In this document: in pieces, positions 51,901-64,000 of the stretch | How the letters are laid out: every line of letters begins with the position of its first letter | Numbering within the stretch: the stretch's first letter is position 1 | Source of the DNA: Chloroflexota bacterium | GTDB lineage: Bacteria; Chloroflexota; Dehalococcoidia; Dehalococcoidales; RBG-16-60-22 | Direction: 5' to 3' | Length of the DNA: 64,000 bases | NCBI GenBank assembly: GCA_016190695.1 | Contig: JACPQC010000034.1 | Location: forward strand, 1-64,000 | Translations under genes and position numbers: made by a program | Notes under the pieces: model-generated | The model's database searches: none | What the model was told of the DNA's origin: nothing | What the model saw: only the letters and a program-made list of their open reading frames with translations

Positions 51901-53076
51901 TTACAGCAGAGACGGAATGTCCTTTATCGTAATATCGATGCCGCGCTGGGTGCTGACGATGCCTTCCTGCCGCTTTCGTAGCGCAGCGATAAGGGCAATG
52001 GCCTTGGTAAAGTAGCTCCTTACCTTTTCGACATCGCTCAACTCGGACAGAATTACGCTCACTTCAAGAGAGCTTTTTTCCCGCGGGTAATCTCCGCTTC
52101 TTATCACCGCCTCGGGAGCTACGTTCTTCAGGTGCGTTCCCAGCTCCTTGATGAGGTCCATGTTTATCTCCCTGGGAGGAGCGGAGATGAGGTACATCGC
52201 CCTTTGAGAGTCCACAGGGTTACATTTGAGCGACAGGCCGCTCAATGCTTCGTCCAGGGCATGAGTCCCCTTCTGGGTCTGGTGGGCCTTGTTCCTGAAA
52301 TCACGGCTTCTATCGAAGAGCCTCCCGAAGAACGAGACCGTTGATTTTCCATGTCCAATAGCTGTCCAGCCCGCCAGCGTCTGGATGATATCGCCGGCAT
52401 CGAGCATCTTGGCCCCTATAAACCTGGGGTTCTTCTCTTCGCCGGCACAGAGAATATTGTAAAAAGGCTCAACGATCATGGCGTTTATCCGGGACAAATT
52501 GCTCAGAATGGGGCTGTCTTTTTTGACGTACCTCTGGTTGTCCACCAGGAAAATGGCGTCGGCGACCAGGTAGCTTGACTTGAGGCAGGTGGCGACATTA
52601 TAGACGGTCCTGTCCTCGGTGGATTCTTCATGCTCGAAGGGCAGAACGATCATGTTATAGACCGGCTTATCGACAAAGCGCTCCTTGATGCGCTGCGTCA
52701 TCACGGCTATCGAACCGGAACCGGTGCCGCCGGCGGCCGAGGCAATGAGCAGGAAGGCGTCTACTTCGGCGAAGCGTTTCGTGCTGCGCATCGTCTCGGT
52801 GAGTTTATCGGCGTCCTCTTTGGCCAGTTCAGCGGCAAGCTCATTTATCTTGCCTACACCGTGACCACCGGTGCGGCGTCCGCCAATCAGGATGCGGTGC
52901 TCATAGTCAGGCCTTATGCAGGCCAGGCCGCTGAGGTCAGCGACATCGGTGTTTACCGCGAATGCCCCGATGATGATGTCAAGGTGACGCAGCGCCCTGG
53001 CTTTCCTGTTCAGGCGAGCGAACTCATCGGCTATCCTGCCACCACACTGCCCCAGACCAACAACCATTAACTTCAT
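51901..53076 (-). CDS. CetZ/FtsZ-like tubulin-superfamily GTPase
   Basis: A 391-residue protein with the tubulin/FtsZ nucleotide-binding pattern: LMVVGLGQCGGRIADEFARL at the N-terminus, IGAFAVNTDVADLSGL, GGRRTGGHGVGK, and the signature loop IASAAGGTGSGS (usually GGGTGTG or GGGTGSG), then YNMIVLPFEHEES. The C-terminal half (VDSQRAMYLISAPP) is diverged from cell-division FtsZ, and it is closer in feel to CetZ/archaeal tubulin-like proteins. It likely polymerises with GTP; a role in shape or surface organisation is possible. A separate ftsZ is not in this window. Confidence 0.82.
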   Translation of the reverse strand: MKLMVVGLGQCGGRIADEFARLNRKARALRHLDIIIGAFAVNTDVADLSGLACIRPDYEHRILIGGRRTGGHGVGKINELAAELAKEDADKLTETMRSTKRFAEVDAFLLIASAAGGTGSGSIAVMTQRIKERFVDKPVYNMIVLPFEHEESTEDRTVYNVATCLKSSYLVADAIFLVDNQRYVKKDSPILSNLSRINAMIVEPFYNILCAGEEKNPRFIGAKMLDAGDIIQTLAGWTAIGHGKSTVSFFGRLFDRSRDFRNKAHQTQKGTHALDEALSGLSLKCNPVDSQRAMYLISAPPREINMDLIKELGTHLKNVAPEAVIRSGDYPREKSSLEVSVILSELSDVEKVRSYFTKAIALIAALRKRQEGIVSTQRGIDITIKDIPSLL

Positions 53077-53164
53077 CTCTCACCTACCCCCACCAGCAGC
53101 CGGAATGGTTTATTGTATTCCTTTTCATAAGACCTGTCAATCACTTCTTGTTGCTACACTCGTT

Positions 53165-54175
53165 TCAAACACCTTTTTCAGCAACGTAGGCGGCCAGGTC
53201 AGCCAGGCGGCAGCTATAGCCCCACTCATTGTCGTACCAGGCCAGCACTTTGACCATATTGTCCCCCATGACCATGGTACTGAGCATATCGTATATGGCG
53301 CTGTGGGTATTGCCGATAAAATCGGAGCTGACCAGCGGCTCGGTACAATACTCCAGTATCCGGGCCATCGGCCCCTCGGACGCCGCCTTGAAGGCCTGGT
53401 TAACCTCTTCGACACTGACCTTCTTGGCCAGGTCAGCGACCAGGTCCACCACAGAAACGGTGATGACCGGCGCCCGCAACGCCAGGCCATGCAATTTTCC
53501 CTTTAGCTCCGGCATGACCAGGGCGACAGCATAGGCCGCCCCTGTAGTAGTGGGCAGGAGATTGGCGGCAGCGGCCCGAGCCCGGCGCAGGTCCTTATGA
53601 GCCATGTCCTGGATGCGCTGGTCATTGGTGTAAGCGTGAATGGTGGTCATCAGCCCCCGCTCCACGCCAAACTTATCATGGAGCACCTTGACCACCGGGG
53701 CGATGCAGTTGGTGGTGCAAGAGGCGTTGGAAATGATCTTGTGCTTGCCGGGATCGTACATCTTCTCGTTCACGCCGAGGACTATGGTCACGTCTTCATT
53801 CTTGGCCGGCGCCGATATGATCACCTTTTTGGCGCCGCCTTTGAAGTGGGCCGCCGCCTTGTCGCCGTCGGTGAACAGACCGGTAGACTCGATGACGATA
53901 TCAACGCCGTATTTCTGCCAGGGTATATTTTCGGGATTGCGTTCGGCAATGACCTTGACCTCTTTGCCATCGACAACAATAGCATCCCCTTTGACCTCTA
54001 TCTTGCCCGAAAAAGGCCCGTAGGCAGTATCCCATTTCAGCAGATGGGCGTTAGTCCCGGCGTCCATAAGGTCGTTGACTGCCACCACCTCAAGTTTGCC
54101 CTTGTGGTACTGGCTTATTGTCCTGAAGGTCAGCCTGCCAATGCGCCCGAAGCCATTGATGCCAATCCTGGTCAC
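53165..54175 (-). CDS. gap: Type I glyceraldehyde-3-phosphate dehydrogenase
   Basis: A 336-residue glycolytic/gluconeogenic enzyme: NAD-binding [16 protein letters not shown], catalytic Cys in [12 protein letters not shown], and [39 protein letters not shown]. Length and motifs are standard. It makes 1,3-bisphosphoglycerate (or the reverse). It follows the 2-hydroxyacyl-CoA-dehydratase-family gene in the same direction and lies in a region with eno. Confidence 0.96.
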   Translation of the reverse strand: MTRIGINGFGRIGRLTFRTISQYHKGKLEVVAVNDLMDAGTNAHLLKWDTAYGPFSGKIEVKGDAIVVDGKEVKVIAERNPENIPWQKYGVDIVIESTGLFTDGDKAAAHFKGGAKKVIISAPAKNEDVTIVLGVNEKMYDPGKHKIISNASCTTNCIAPVVKVLHDKFGVERGLMTTIHAYTNDQRIQDMAHKDLRRARAAAANLLPTTTGAAYAVALVMPELKGKLHGLALRAPVITVSVVDLVADLAKKVSVEEVNQAFKAASEGPMARILEYCTEPLVSSDFIGNTHSAIYDMLSTMVMGDNMVKVLAWYDNEWGYSCRLADLAAYVAEKGV

Positions 54176-54192
54176 TGTCTACCTCCTCGAAA

Positions 54193-55233
54193 TTATTTTG
54201 CCGGGCAACCGCGCCAGTCCGGACTGGCCGTTCTGTTCTCAAGTCTCTGGTTCCGGCGGAGCATGTCCACAAAGGCCTCCACCCTGGTCTTGAGGTGGGT
54301 ACCCAGGAAGAAATCAGAGTTGCCCTCTATGGTCAAGATGGGCAGGTCCAGGGCGTCCCTGAAGATGATATCGCCGATGCCCCGGTGACAGAATGCCTGG
54401 ACATAGTGCAGGACGCCGTCAACACGCCTGCGCTTTAGCTCCGCCCTGATATCCCGAAGGCGGTCGTAGATGGAATAGGGATAAGTATAACTGGAGTACT
54501 GCTCCGCGAGGGAATCCCCGGGCTGGGGCATGGCGAACTGGCGCTGTACCTCGTTGAACACCACCCGCGCCCCCTGCCCCTCCAGAAATGAATACAGGTC
54601 TTGAGCATACACCGGGGGGACCCCGATATAGGCCAACCTGAGATGCTCAGGCGGATAAGGCTGGCGGGGACGGCTTTCATTGACCAGGGCCGCCAGGTGC
54701 AGGCGGTACTGCCGGTGGTCCTGGTTGAAATCGGATGTAGTGACCAGCCACAGGTGGTTCTCCATGCCGCTGATCACATCATTTTCCCAGGTGAGATTGT
54801 CCAGTTCCAGGGCGAGCGTGCGGCAGGGCTGAAGCTCGTCCCGTACCTTGCTGGCAGCCTCGATGGTGGTCCCCAGCGTGCCGGCCAGGACTTCCAGTGC
54901 CTGTTGCATCAGCCCGGGAGAGCTACGCTCCGGGTAGGCGAAGGGTATCACCGTTATCCCCTTGTGTTTGAGCACCTCCGCCAGCATGATGGTATTGGAA
55001 CAATCGCCGGTCGTCACGCACAGAACGGTATCGATATCGCGGTCGAAGCAGACCCCGTAGATGCCCTTGATCCAGCTACAGCAGTTCAGAGGAAAACCGG
55101 TCCTCTCGGCGAAGTTGATCAGCCGCTCCGGGTGGGGGTCGGTGATGAAGATATTATTCAGGTCGACCGGCTGATAGCCGGCAGCCATCAATATTTCTAT
55201 GGGGACAGTGGTGGTTATTCCTATCTTGCGCAT
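54193..55233 (-). CDS. 2-hydroxyacyl-CoA dehydratase family protein
   Basis: A 346-residue protein resembling the HgdB/HgdC-type D-subunit family. Cys that may hold an Fe-S cluster occur in LNCCSWIKGIYG, TGDCSNT and QAFCHRGIGD, with the latter close to the family's typical Cys-containing motif; TSDFNQDHRQYRLHLAAL is another part. Family members dehydrate 2-hydroxyacyl-CoA or reduce benzoyl-CoA with an ATP-driven activator; neither activator nor partner subunit is nearby, so the role is open. It ends 17 bases from the gap start, likely one transcript. Confidence 0.78.
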   Translation of the reverse strand: MRKIGITTTVPIEILMAAGYQPVDLNNIFITDPHPERLINFAERTGFPLNCCSWIKGIYGVCFDRDIDTVLCVTTGDCSNTIMLAEVLKHKGITVIPFAYPERSSPGLMQQALEVLAGTLGTTIEAASKVRDELQPCRTLALELDNLTWENDVISGMENHLWLVTTSDFNQDHRQYRLHLAALVNESRPRQPYPPEHLRLAYIGVPPVYAQDLYSFLEGQGARVVFNEVQRQFAMPQPGDSLAEQYSSYTYPYSIYDRLRDIRAELKRRRVDGVLHYVQAFCHRGIGDIIFRDALDLPILTIEGNSDFFLGTHLKTRVEAFVDMLRRNQRLENRTASPDWRGCPAK

Positions 55234-55271
55234 GGAATCTTACTGAACATCACCGGGAAGCTCTTGTCTCA

Positions 55272-57580
<2,309 letters not shown>

Positions 57581-57596
57581 TCAGAACCGGATTTGG

Positions 57597-58091
57597 TCAA
57601 CTTATCAGATCGAGGGCCACGCTGACAGCATCCCGGGCGGTATCGACCACCACTATGGAACTGTCCAGCCTGTCATTACGGTACAGTGACCAGGTCTTCA
57701 GGCCGACAACCGGGACGCCGCTGCGCAGGGCAAAGCCTATTTCGGACAGCGTCCCGAAACCTCCATTGATGGCGATAACGGCCTGGGCGGTCTTGATGAT
57801 TATGATATTGCGCGCCTCGCCGAGACCGGTGACTATTGGTATCTGGATATAAGGATTGGCCTGCTTGCGGCTGGCCCCGGGCAAGACGCCGATGGTAAGC
57901 CCACCCCCGGCGCTGGCCCCTTTACAGGCGGCCTCCATAATGCCGCCCAATCCACCGCAGATCAGCACCGCTCCCTGCCTGGCCAGCTCGCGGCCCACCT
58001 CTTCAGCCAGCCGGGCTTCTTCTGACGTGCAATCGCTGCCGCCGATTACGGCAACATATTTCTGGTCGCCTGCCGGTGGCATACCTGGCAT
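57597..58091 (-). CDS. LOG-like Rossmann protein (TIGR00725 type)
   Basis: A 164-residue protein of the TIGR00725/LOG-related family: YVAVIGGSDCTSEEARLAEEV, GAVLICGGLGGIMEAACKGA, TIGVLPGASRK, NIIIIKTAQAVIAINGGFGTLSEI. The catalytic GGxGTxxE (GGFGTLSE) is present, as in phosphoribohydrolases of the LOG group. Substrate is uncertain. It is the first gene upstream of eno in the same direction. Confidence 0.88.
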   Translation of the reverse strand: MPGMPPAGDQKYVAVIGGSDCTSEEARLAEEVGRELARQGAVLICGGLGGIMEAACKGASAGGGLTIGVLPGASRKQANPYIQIPIVTGLGEARNIIIIKTAQAVIAINGGFGTLSEIGFALRSGVPVVGLKTWSLYRNDRLDSSIVVVDTARDAVSVALDLIS

Positions 58092-58244
58092 ATTCGATTA
58101 TAGCACTTGAAATTGCGCACTGGCAAAGGAGCGGTATAATCCTATCGCCGTCGCAGTGCTGCCTCATACTGACGGATAAACGGGATTAGTGAGCGGATTA
58201 CCAAAAGGATACCAGAATCCTGGCCGGTATGAAGCCCGGGGAAA

Positions 58245-60856
<2,612 letters not shown>

Positions 60857-60976
60857 TCACCCGGTGTATCTGAGAATTCAGGATACAAAGATTGGCACCG
60901 AAAGAAGACAGTGATGGCGGCAAGCTGTCGTCAGCCCTGGCAGAAGCGATGACGCGACAAACGACAGGCGTACCAT

Positions 60977-61549
60977 TCATCTGCCCTGGATTCCTTCAAC
61001 ACCTGGCATCACCAGCCGGGTAAAGTACTCTTCCATTTGTTCAGCCGGGCAGGGCATATCCTGGCCGATCCACCATTTCAATGTGCCGATAAAGACGCTA
61101 ACGAAATGATGGGTCACGATCTCCGGCGGGACCGGGCTTTGCCTGTGATGCAGCATGCGCGTTTTCAGGGGTTCGTGTATGTAGCTCGAAAGGAAATCCT
61201 CAAGAAAGGCGGAGGCGCCCGGTTTGCCGAGCATGGCCTTGAACAGAAGCGGGTTTCGCTCCACAAACTGAAACAATTGGAAGCTGAAATAAGGGTGGAT
61301 ATTTCCCTTGTCCTCCGACGACTCCAGGGCCTGTTCCAGCAGAGCATGGAGTCCGTCAAAGCAGCTATGCAAAAGTTCCGTCTTATTCTGAAAATGGACA
61401 TAGAACGTGGAACGCCCTACATCAGCCTTATCCAGGATGTCCTGGACTCTTACCGAGTCAAAGCCTTCTTCCAAAATCAACTCCATCAGGGCATCCTGCA
61501 AGAGTTTGCGCGTCCTTTTGACTTGCCGGTCTAAGGCAATCCTGGTCAT
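60977..61549 (-). CDS. TetR-family transcriptional repressor
   Basis: A 190-residue regulator: N-terminal helix-turn-helix (LQDALMELILEEGFDSVRVQDILDKADVGRSTFYVHFQNKTELL) and a C-terminal ligand domain with a TetR_C-type pattern (FVSVFIGTLKWWIGQDM). It likely controls its own gene and the divergent small membrane-protein genes. A palindrome just upstream is a candidate operator. The 60851-60976 gap shows nothing else. Confidence 0.92.
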   Translation of the reverse strand: MTRIALDRQVKRTRKLLQDALMELILEEGFDSVRVQDILDKADVGRSTFYVHFQNKTELLHSCFDGLHALLEQALESSEDKGNIHPYFSFQLFQFVERNPLLFKAMLGKPGASAFLEDFLSSYIHEPLKTRMLHHRQSPVPPEIVTHHFVSVFIGTLKWWIGQDMPCPAEQMEEYFTRLVMPGVEGIQGR

Positions 61550-61581
61550 GGCCCTCCAGTTCTAGGACAGATTGGTCTTTT

Positions 61582-61593
61582 TAGTTCACTAAT
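61582..61593. promoter_or_regulatory. Candidate TetR operator
   Basis: TTAGT-TC-ACTAA, a perfect palindrome, lies 33 bases upstream of the TetR gene. Further on, AGTTCA (61680-61685) and TGAACT (61705-61710) form a second inverted pair before the 58-residue gene. Both lie between the divergent transcripts. Confidence 0.4.
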
Positions 61594-61737
61594 GTACAAA
61601 ATGCGCCATCCTGATCTTCACACGAATGGTTTTTAATTATATCATGGAAGTGAACCAGGCGATTCAATAAAAAATCTATAGTTCAGAATCATGGACTTGA
61701 TATATGAACTGTTTTCAGGATTGGAAAGGAGCCATTA

Positions 61738-61914
61738 ATGCGTGAACAAGGACCGACCGGCATACCACGCTGGGTAAAGGTGTTTGGGATTATCGCCATC
61801 ATCGTGGTCCTGGTGGTCATTTTGAGGCTCGTCTTCGGCGGGATTCCCGGTGTTCACACCCCGCCCGGCGGGGTCGGCGACCACGTACCGCCTATACAGC
61901 ACGGCGGGCAATAA
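61738..61914 (+). CDS. Small single-span membrane protein
   Basis: A 58-residue protein with one membrane helix (VFGIIAIIVVLVVILRLVFGG, about residues 15-35) and a Gly/Pro/His tail (GVHTPPGGVGDHVPPIQHGG). AAAGGAG lies 5 bases before the ATG. The next gene starts 2 bases after its stop, so they are coupled. The His-containing tail might bind metal. No family recognised; too short for many gene callers. Confidence 0.75.
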   Translation: MREQGPTGIPRWVKVFGIIAIIVVLVVILRLVFGGIPGVHTPPGGVGDHVPPIQHGGQ

Positions 61915-61916
61915 CC

Positions 61917-62420
61917 ATGACCATGACCCCCAGCCTCCGCAAGTTCGCACTCAGCGTGCATATCGCTGTCTCGGTCGGCTGGATCGGCGCGGTCTTTGCT
62001 TACATAGCTATTGTCGTAGCTACTCCGGCCAGCCAGAATGCCCGGACGGTGCCTGCCGCCTGGATTGCGTTGGAGCCGGTCATGCGGTATGTTCTCATCC
62101 CGCTGGCCTTCGCCTCGCTGCTGACCGGACTCGTCATGGCAATCGGCACCAGGTGGGGCCTTTTCCTTCACTATTGGGTCATCATCTCATTTCTACTGAC
62201 CATCATTGCCACTATCGTTTTACTGACCCAGGTGGAAAGTGTCAGCATTCTCGCCAGTGCAGCGGGCATGACCCCACTCCGCGGGCCTTTGTGGGTCTAC
62301 CTGCTCCACCCAATCGGCGGCCTGCTGGTGTTGCTCGTGGTCCTGGCGCTGAACGTGTACAAGCCGGAATGCCTGACACCATACGGGTGGCGCAAACAGC
62401 ATGGGCGGCGCAGGGAATAG
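61917..62420 (+). CDS. Four-helix membrane protein (DUF2269/CopD-like)
   Basis: A 167-residue protein with four membrane helices. LRKFALSVHIAVSVGWIGAVFAYIAI resembles the first helix of CopD/DUF2269-type proteins, with its His and Trp; LHYWVIISFLLTIIATIVLL and WVYLLHPIGGLLVLLVVLALNVYKP follow. Such proteins may bind haem or copper in the membrane. It is coupled to the small membrane protein upstream and divergent from the TetR gene, which may control it. Confidence 0.75.
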   Translation: MTMTPSLRKFALSVHIAVSVGWIGAVFAYIAIVVATPASQNARTVPAAWIALEPVMRYVLIPLAFASLLTGLVMAIGTRWGLFLHYWVIISFLLTIIATIVLLTQVESVSILASAAGMTPLRGPLWVYLLHPIGGLLVLLVVLALNVYKPECLTPYGWRKQHGRRRE

Positions 62421-62434
62421 CCAGTGTTCTACCG

Positions 62435-62980
62435 TCAAGTAGCCGGCTTTATCGCCAGGGGTATGCCGGCCACCAGCAGATAGACCTGGTCGACGGATGC
62501 CGCCAGCGCCTGGTTGGCCTTTCCCAGCAGGTCCCGGTAAAGACGGCTGGCCCCGTCCGCGGGCACCAGTCCCAGCCCGATCTCGTTGGTGACGATGATA
62601 AAGCTGGCCTCGGACCGGCGCATGCAGTCGATAAGCTCCTCCATCTCTGCCAGCACCGCCTTCTCCATATGGGAAACGTCTGTCAGGCTGGCTCCGCAGC
62701 GCAGGAAGACATTATTCACCAGCAGGGTAATGCAGTCGACGACCACCGTCCTGGCCTGCCCGATGCCGGCGGCCAGCTCCCGGCCAACGTGTTCCGGTAT
62801 CTCAAGGGTCTGCCACGTCTGCGGCCTGGCCCTGCGATGAGCTTCAATTCGCCGGCGCATCTCATCGTCACCGGCGGTGGCCGTGGCCACGAACAGCACC
62901 GGCTCCCCCGACCGGGCGGCCAGTTCCTGGGCGAAATTACTCTTGCCGCTGCGGGCGCCGCCGGTTACCAGTACGTTAAT
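62435..62980 (-). CDS. cobU: Adenosylcobinamide kinase/guanylyltransferase, apparent ATT start
   Basis: A 181-residue enzyme of the cobalamin salvage pathway (kinase and GMP transferase on adenosylcobinamide). Walker A GGARSGKSNFAQELAARSG is at residues 8-26; ATATAGDDEMRRRIEAHRRAR, VVVDCITLLVNN and FIIVTNEIGLGLVP follow. No ATG, GTG or TTG lies before the Walker motif: the frame from the previous stop begins at ATT 62980, with GGAGG exactly 8 bases upstream, so ATT is the likely start; CTG at 62971 is another. The usual E. coli length is about 180, which fits. A shorter start at an internal GTG would delete the P-loop. Confidence 0.9.
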   Translation of the reverse strand: MNVLVTGGARSGKSNFAQELAARSGEPVLFVATATAGDDEMRRRIEAHRRARPQTWQTLEIPEHVGRELAAGIGQARTVVVDCITLLVNNVFLRCGASLTDVSHMEKAVLAEMEELIDCMRRSEASFIIVTNEIGLGLVPADGASRLYRDLLGKANQALAASVDQVYLLVAGIPLAIKPAT

Positions 62981-63012
62981 GGGCCTGTCCTCCTGCTAGA
63001 GCCAATACACAA

Positions 63013-63633
63013 TCAACCGGTTTGCAAAGAATCCAGGTGAGAGACGTCGTTGAGCAGGGTCAGCACGCCGCCATTGCGGTGGGTCTCCAGGATGCTCAAA
63101 GAGGCGAACCCGATGCGCATCTGCCTCCAGTGATGAAGCTCCAGGCCAAGCAGGTGACAGAGAAGCAGGCGCACCGTGCCGCTGTGGGCGACAACGAGCA
63201 CCGTTTCCTCGGGGGTGTGCTTCTCCAGCCTGCTGCCGAACCTGACCACCCTGCTGCTGAACTCCTCGATGCTTTCTCCTTCGGGGAAATTCGTCTTAAT
63301 GTCCCAGTTCGCCCAGAGCTTTACCAGGTCGGGGAAGCGCTCGCTTATCTCGTTATAAGTCAGCCCTTCAACAAGGCCGAAGTCGATCTCGTTAAGCTCG
63401 GGGCAGGTGGTCATCTCCAGGTTGTGCGCGGAAGCGATAGCGGCCGCAGTTACCTTTGCACGGACAAGATTGCTGGCGTATACCGCGTCTATCCTGTGCG
63501 AAGCCAGGCGCTCCCCCAGCCGTTCCGCCTGCCTCAACCCGGCGCTGCTCAACTCAACGTCTGTCCGCCCCCAGAACCGCTCCCCGCTGTTGAGCCTGGT
63601 ATCTCCATGTCTCACTAAAAGTAATCTGGTCAC
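63013..63633 (-). CDS. cobC: Histidine phosphatase, alpha-ribazole phosphatase type
   Basis: A 206-residue phosphoglycerate-mutase-fold phosphatase: LLLVRHGDTRLNSGERFWGRTDVELSSAG supplies the RHG motif, NEIDFGLVEGLTYNEI the second part, and VVAHSGTVRLLLCHLLG the third with the second His. With cobU and cobS around it, the role is most likely dephosphorylation of alpha-ribazole 5'-phosphate in cobalamin nucleotide-loop assembly. The GTG start has GGGGAGAGG upstream and lies 10 bases after the cobS stop. Confidence 0.88.
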   Translation of the reverse strand: MTRLLLVRHGDTRLNSGERFWGRTDVELSSAGLRQAERLGERLASHRIDAVYASNLVRAKVTAAAIASAHNLEMTTCPELNEIDFGLVEGLTYNEISERFPDLVKLWANWDIKTNFPEGESIEEFSSRVVRFGSRLEKHTPEETVLVVAHSGTVRLLLCHLLGLELHHWRQMRIGFASLSILETHRNGGVLTLLNDVSHLDSLQTG

Positions 63634-63643
63634 CCTCTCCCCC

Positions 63644-64000
63644 TCACTGAGCCAGCCCCCGGTGGGCCAGCAGTATGATCACTACCAGGACAGTTATCTC
63701 GGCTATCTCGTTTATCGCCCCGTAGGTATCTCCGGTCAGGCCGGACAGCTTGCGCTTGAGATAGCTGGCCACTGCCACGATGACGACCCATGCGGCGACC
63801 AGGGCAAAAAGGCTGCTCAGCCCCAGCGCCGGCCACAACGCCAGCGCCACCGCGACCGTTATCAACGTGGCGATGACAAAGCCCGGCCAGCCGGCACCCT
63901 CTTTGAAGGCCTTGCCCATGCCCGATGGCCGGGCATACGGGTAGGCGAAAACGGCATAGGTCATGCCCCAGCGGCTGACGGTAGCCATCAGCACCAGGCT
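63644..64000 (-). CDS. cobS: Cobalamin synthase (adenosylcobinamide-GDP ribazoletransferase), partial
   Basis: The C-terminal 118 codons of a membrane enzyme that joins adenosylcobinamide-GDP and alpha-ribazole; the start lies beyond the window edge. VLMATVSRWGMTYAVFAYPYARPSGMGKAF is the family motif region, followed by hydrophobic helices (FVIATLITVAVALALWPALGL, LFALVAAWVVIVAVASYL), and GLTGDTYGAINEIAEITVLVVI, the conserved GDxxGAxxE segment. Together with cobU and cobC it shows corrinoid salvage, in line with an organism dependent on external corrinoids. Confidence 0.92.
   Translation of the reverse strand, partial: SLVLMATVSRWGMTYAVFAYPYARPSGMGKAFKEGAGWPGFVIATLITVAVALALWPALGLSSLFALVAAWVVIVAVASYLKRKLSGLTGDTYGAINEIAEITVLVVIILLAHRGLAQ

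Overview
The window is a stretch of bacterial chromosome with about 70 genes, mean GC in the high fifties, dense operons and few mobile elements. The gene mix suggests an anaerobic or facultative member of Chloroflexota, probably class Dehalococcoidia. It has an NrfD-type respiratory cluster with c-type cytochromes, UbiD and molybdenum hydroxylase relatives, TRAP-type solute receptors with Pro-Ala linkers, a CetZ/FtsZ-like tubulin homologue, PPDK and cobalamin salvage genes. The taxonomic call is inference; there is no rRNA gene here to settle it.

Layout. 1-2856: small redox proteins (a Cys-rich DUF2769-like protein, a cytochrome P460-like lipoprotein, a DsrE-like protein) facing a thioredoxin-fold protein and a Crp/Fnr regulator. 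2899-5664: two genes interrupted by an in-frame TGA that reads best as selenocysteine, an iodothyronine-deiodinase-like redoxin and a PrdB/GrdB-like reductase subunit, with a discoidin lipoprotein between them; then lgt. 12235-6472 (minus strand): a metal-resistance operon of ArsR regulator, MerP-like HMA lipoprotein with a third TGA/Sec codon, mercuric reductase, membrane protein, lipoprotein and P-type ATPase. 12471-17356: a truncated IS1182-like transposase abutting a 5'-truncated ubiD, a molybdenum hydroxylase large subunit, and a ribbon-helix-helix antitoxin with the remains of a PIN toxin. 17454-29707: mainly housekeeping genes (lepA, hemW, tRNA-Glu, HIT protein, ppdK), a secreted cupredoxin/beta-propeller protein and an MFS permease.

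30831-41513 is the most distinctive block. A two-component system whose sensor carries a CxxCH haem-c motif in its extracytoplasmic domain is followed by a degenerate membrane-anchored receiver protein and a cyclic-nucleotide-binding protein. After a sigma70-like promoter come a Tat-exported four-cluster ferredoxin, an NrfD quinone-site membrane protein, a tail-anchored cytochrome c, and an 874-residue fusion of a geranylgeranyl-reductase-like flavoprotein with a type II NADH dehydrogenase. No molybdopterin catalytic subunit is present, so this looks like a redox-sensed quinone/cytochrome electron-transfer module of uncharted type.

41525-44612 is a pantothenate operon (DUF2520-type candidate ketopantoate reductase, panD, panB, panC). 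It is preceded by a structured leader ending in a strong intrinsic terminator whose T-tract abuts the first start codon, an attenuator or riboswitch layout. 46577-50829 carries TRAP and TAXI solute receptors without permeases. 51302-60850 holds a coiled-coil protein, the CetZ-like protein, glycolytic genes (gap, eno) with a 2-hydroxyacyl-CoA-dehydratase-family protein and an MBL hydrolase, then pth and ligA. 60977-64000 has a TetR regulator, two small membrane proteins, and cobU, cobC and partial cobS, running off the right edge.

The three independent TGA codons all sit at a conserved redox Cys position and are each followed by a stem-loop of bacterial SECIS geometry. This strongly suggests a selenocysteine-decoding organism, although selA, selB, selC and selD are not in this window.
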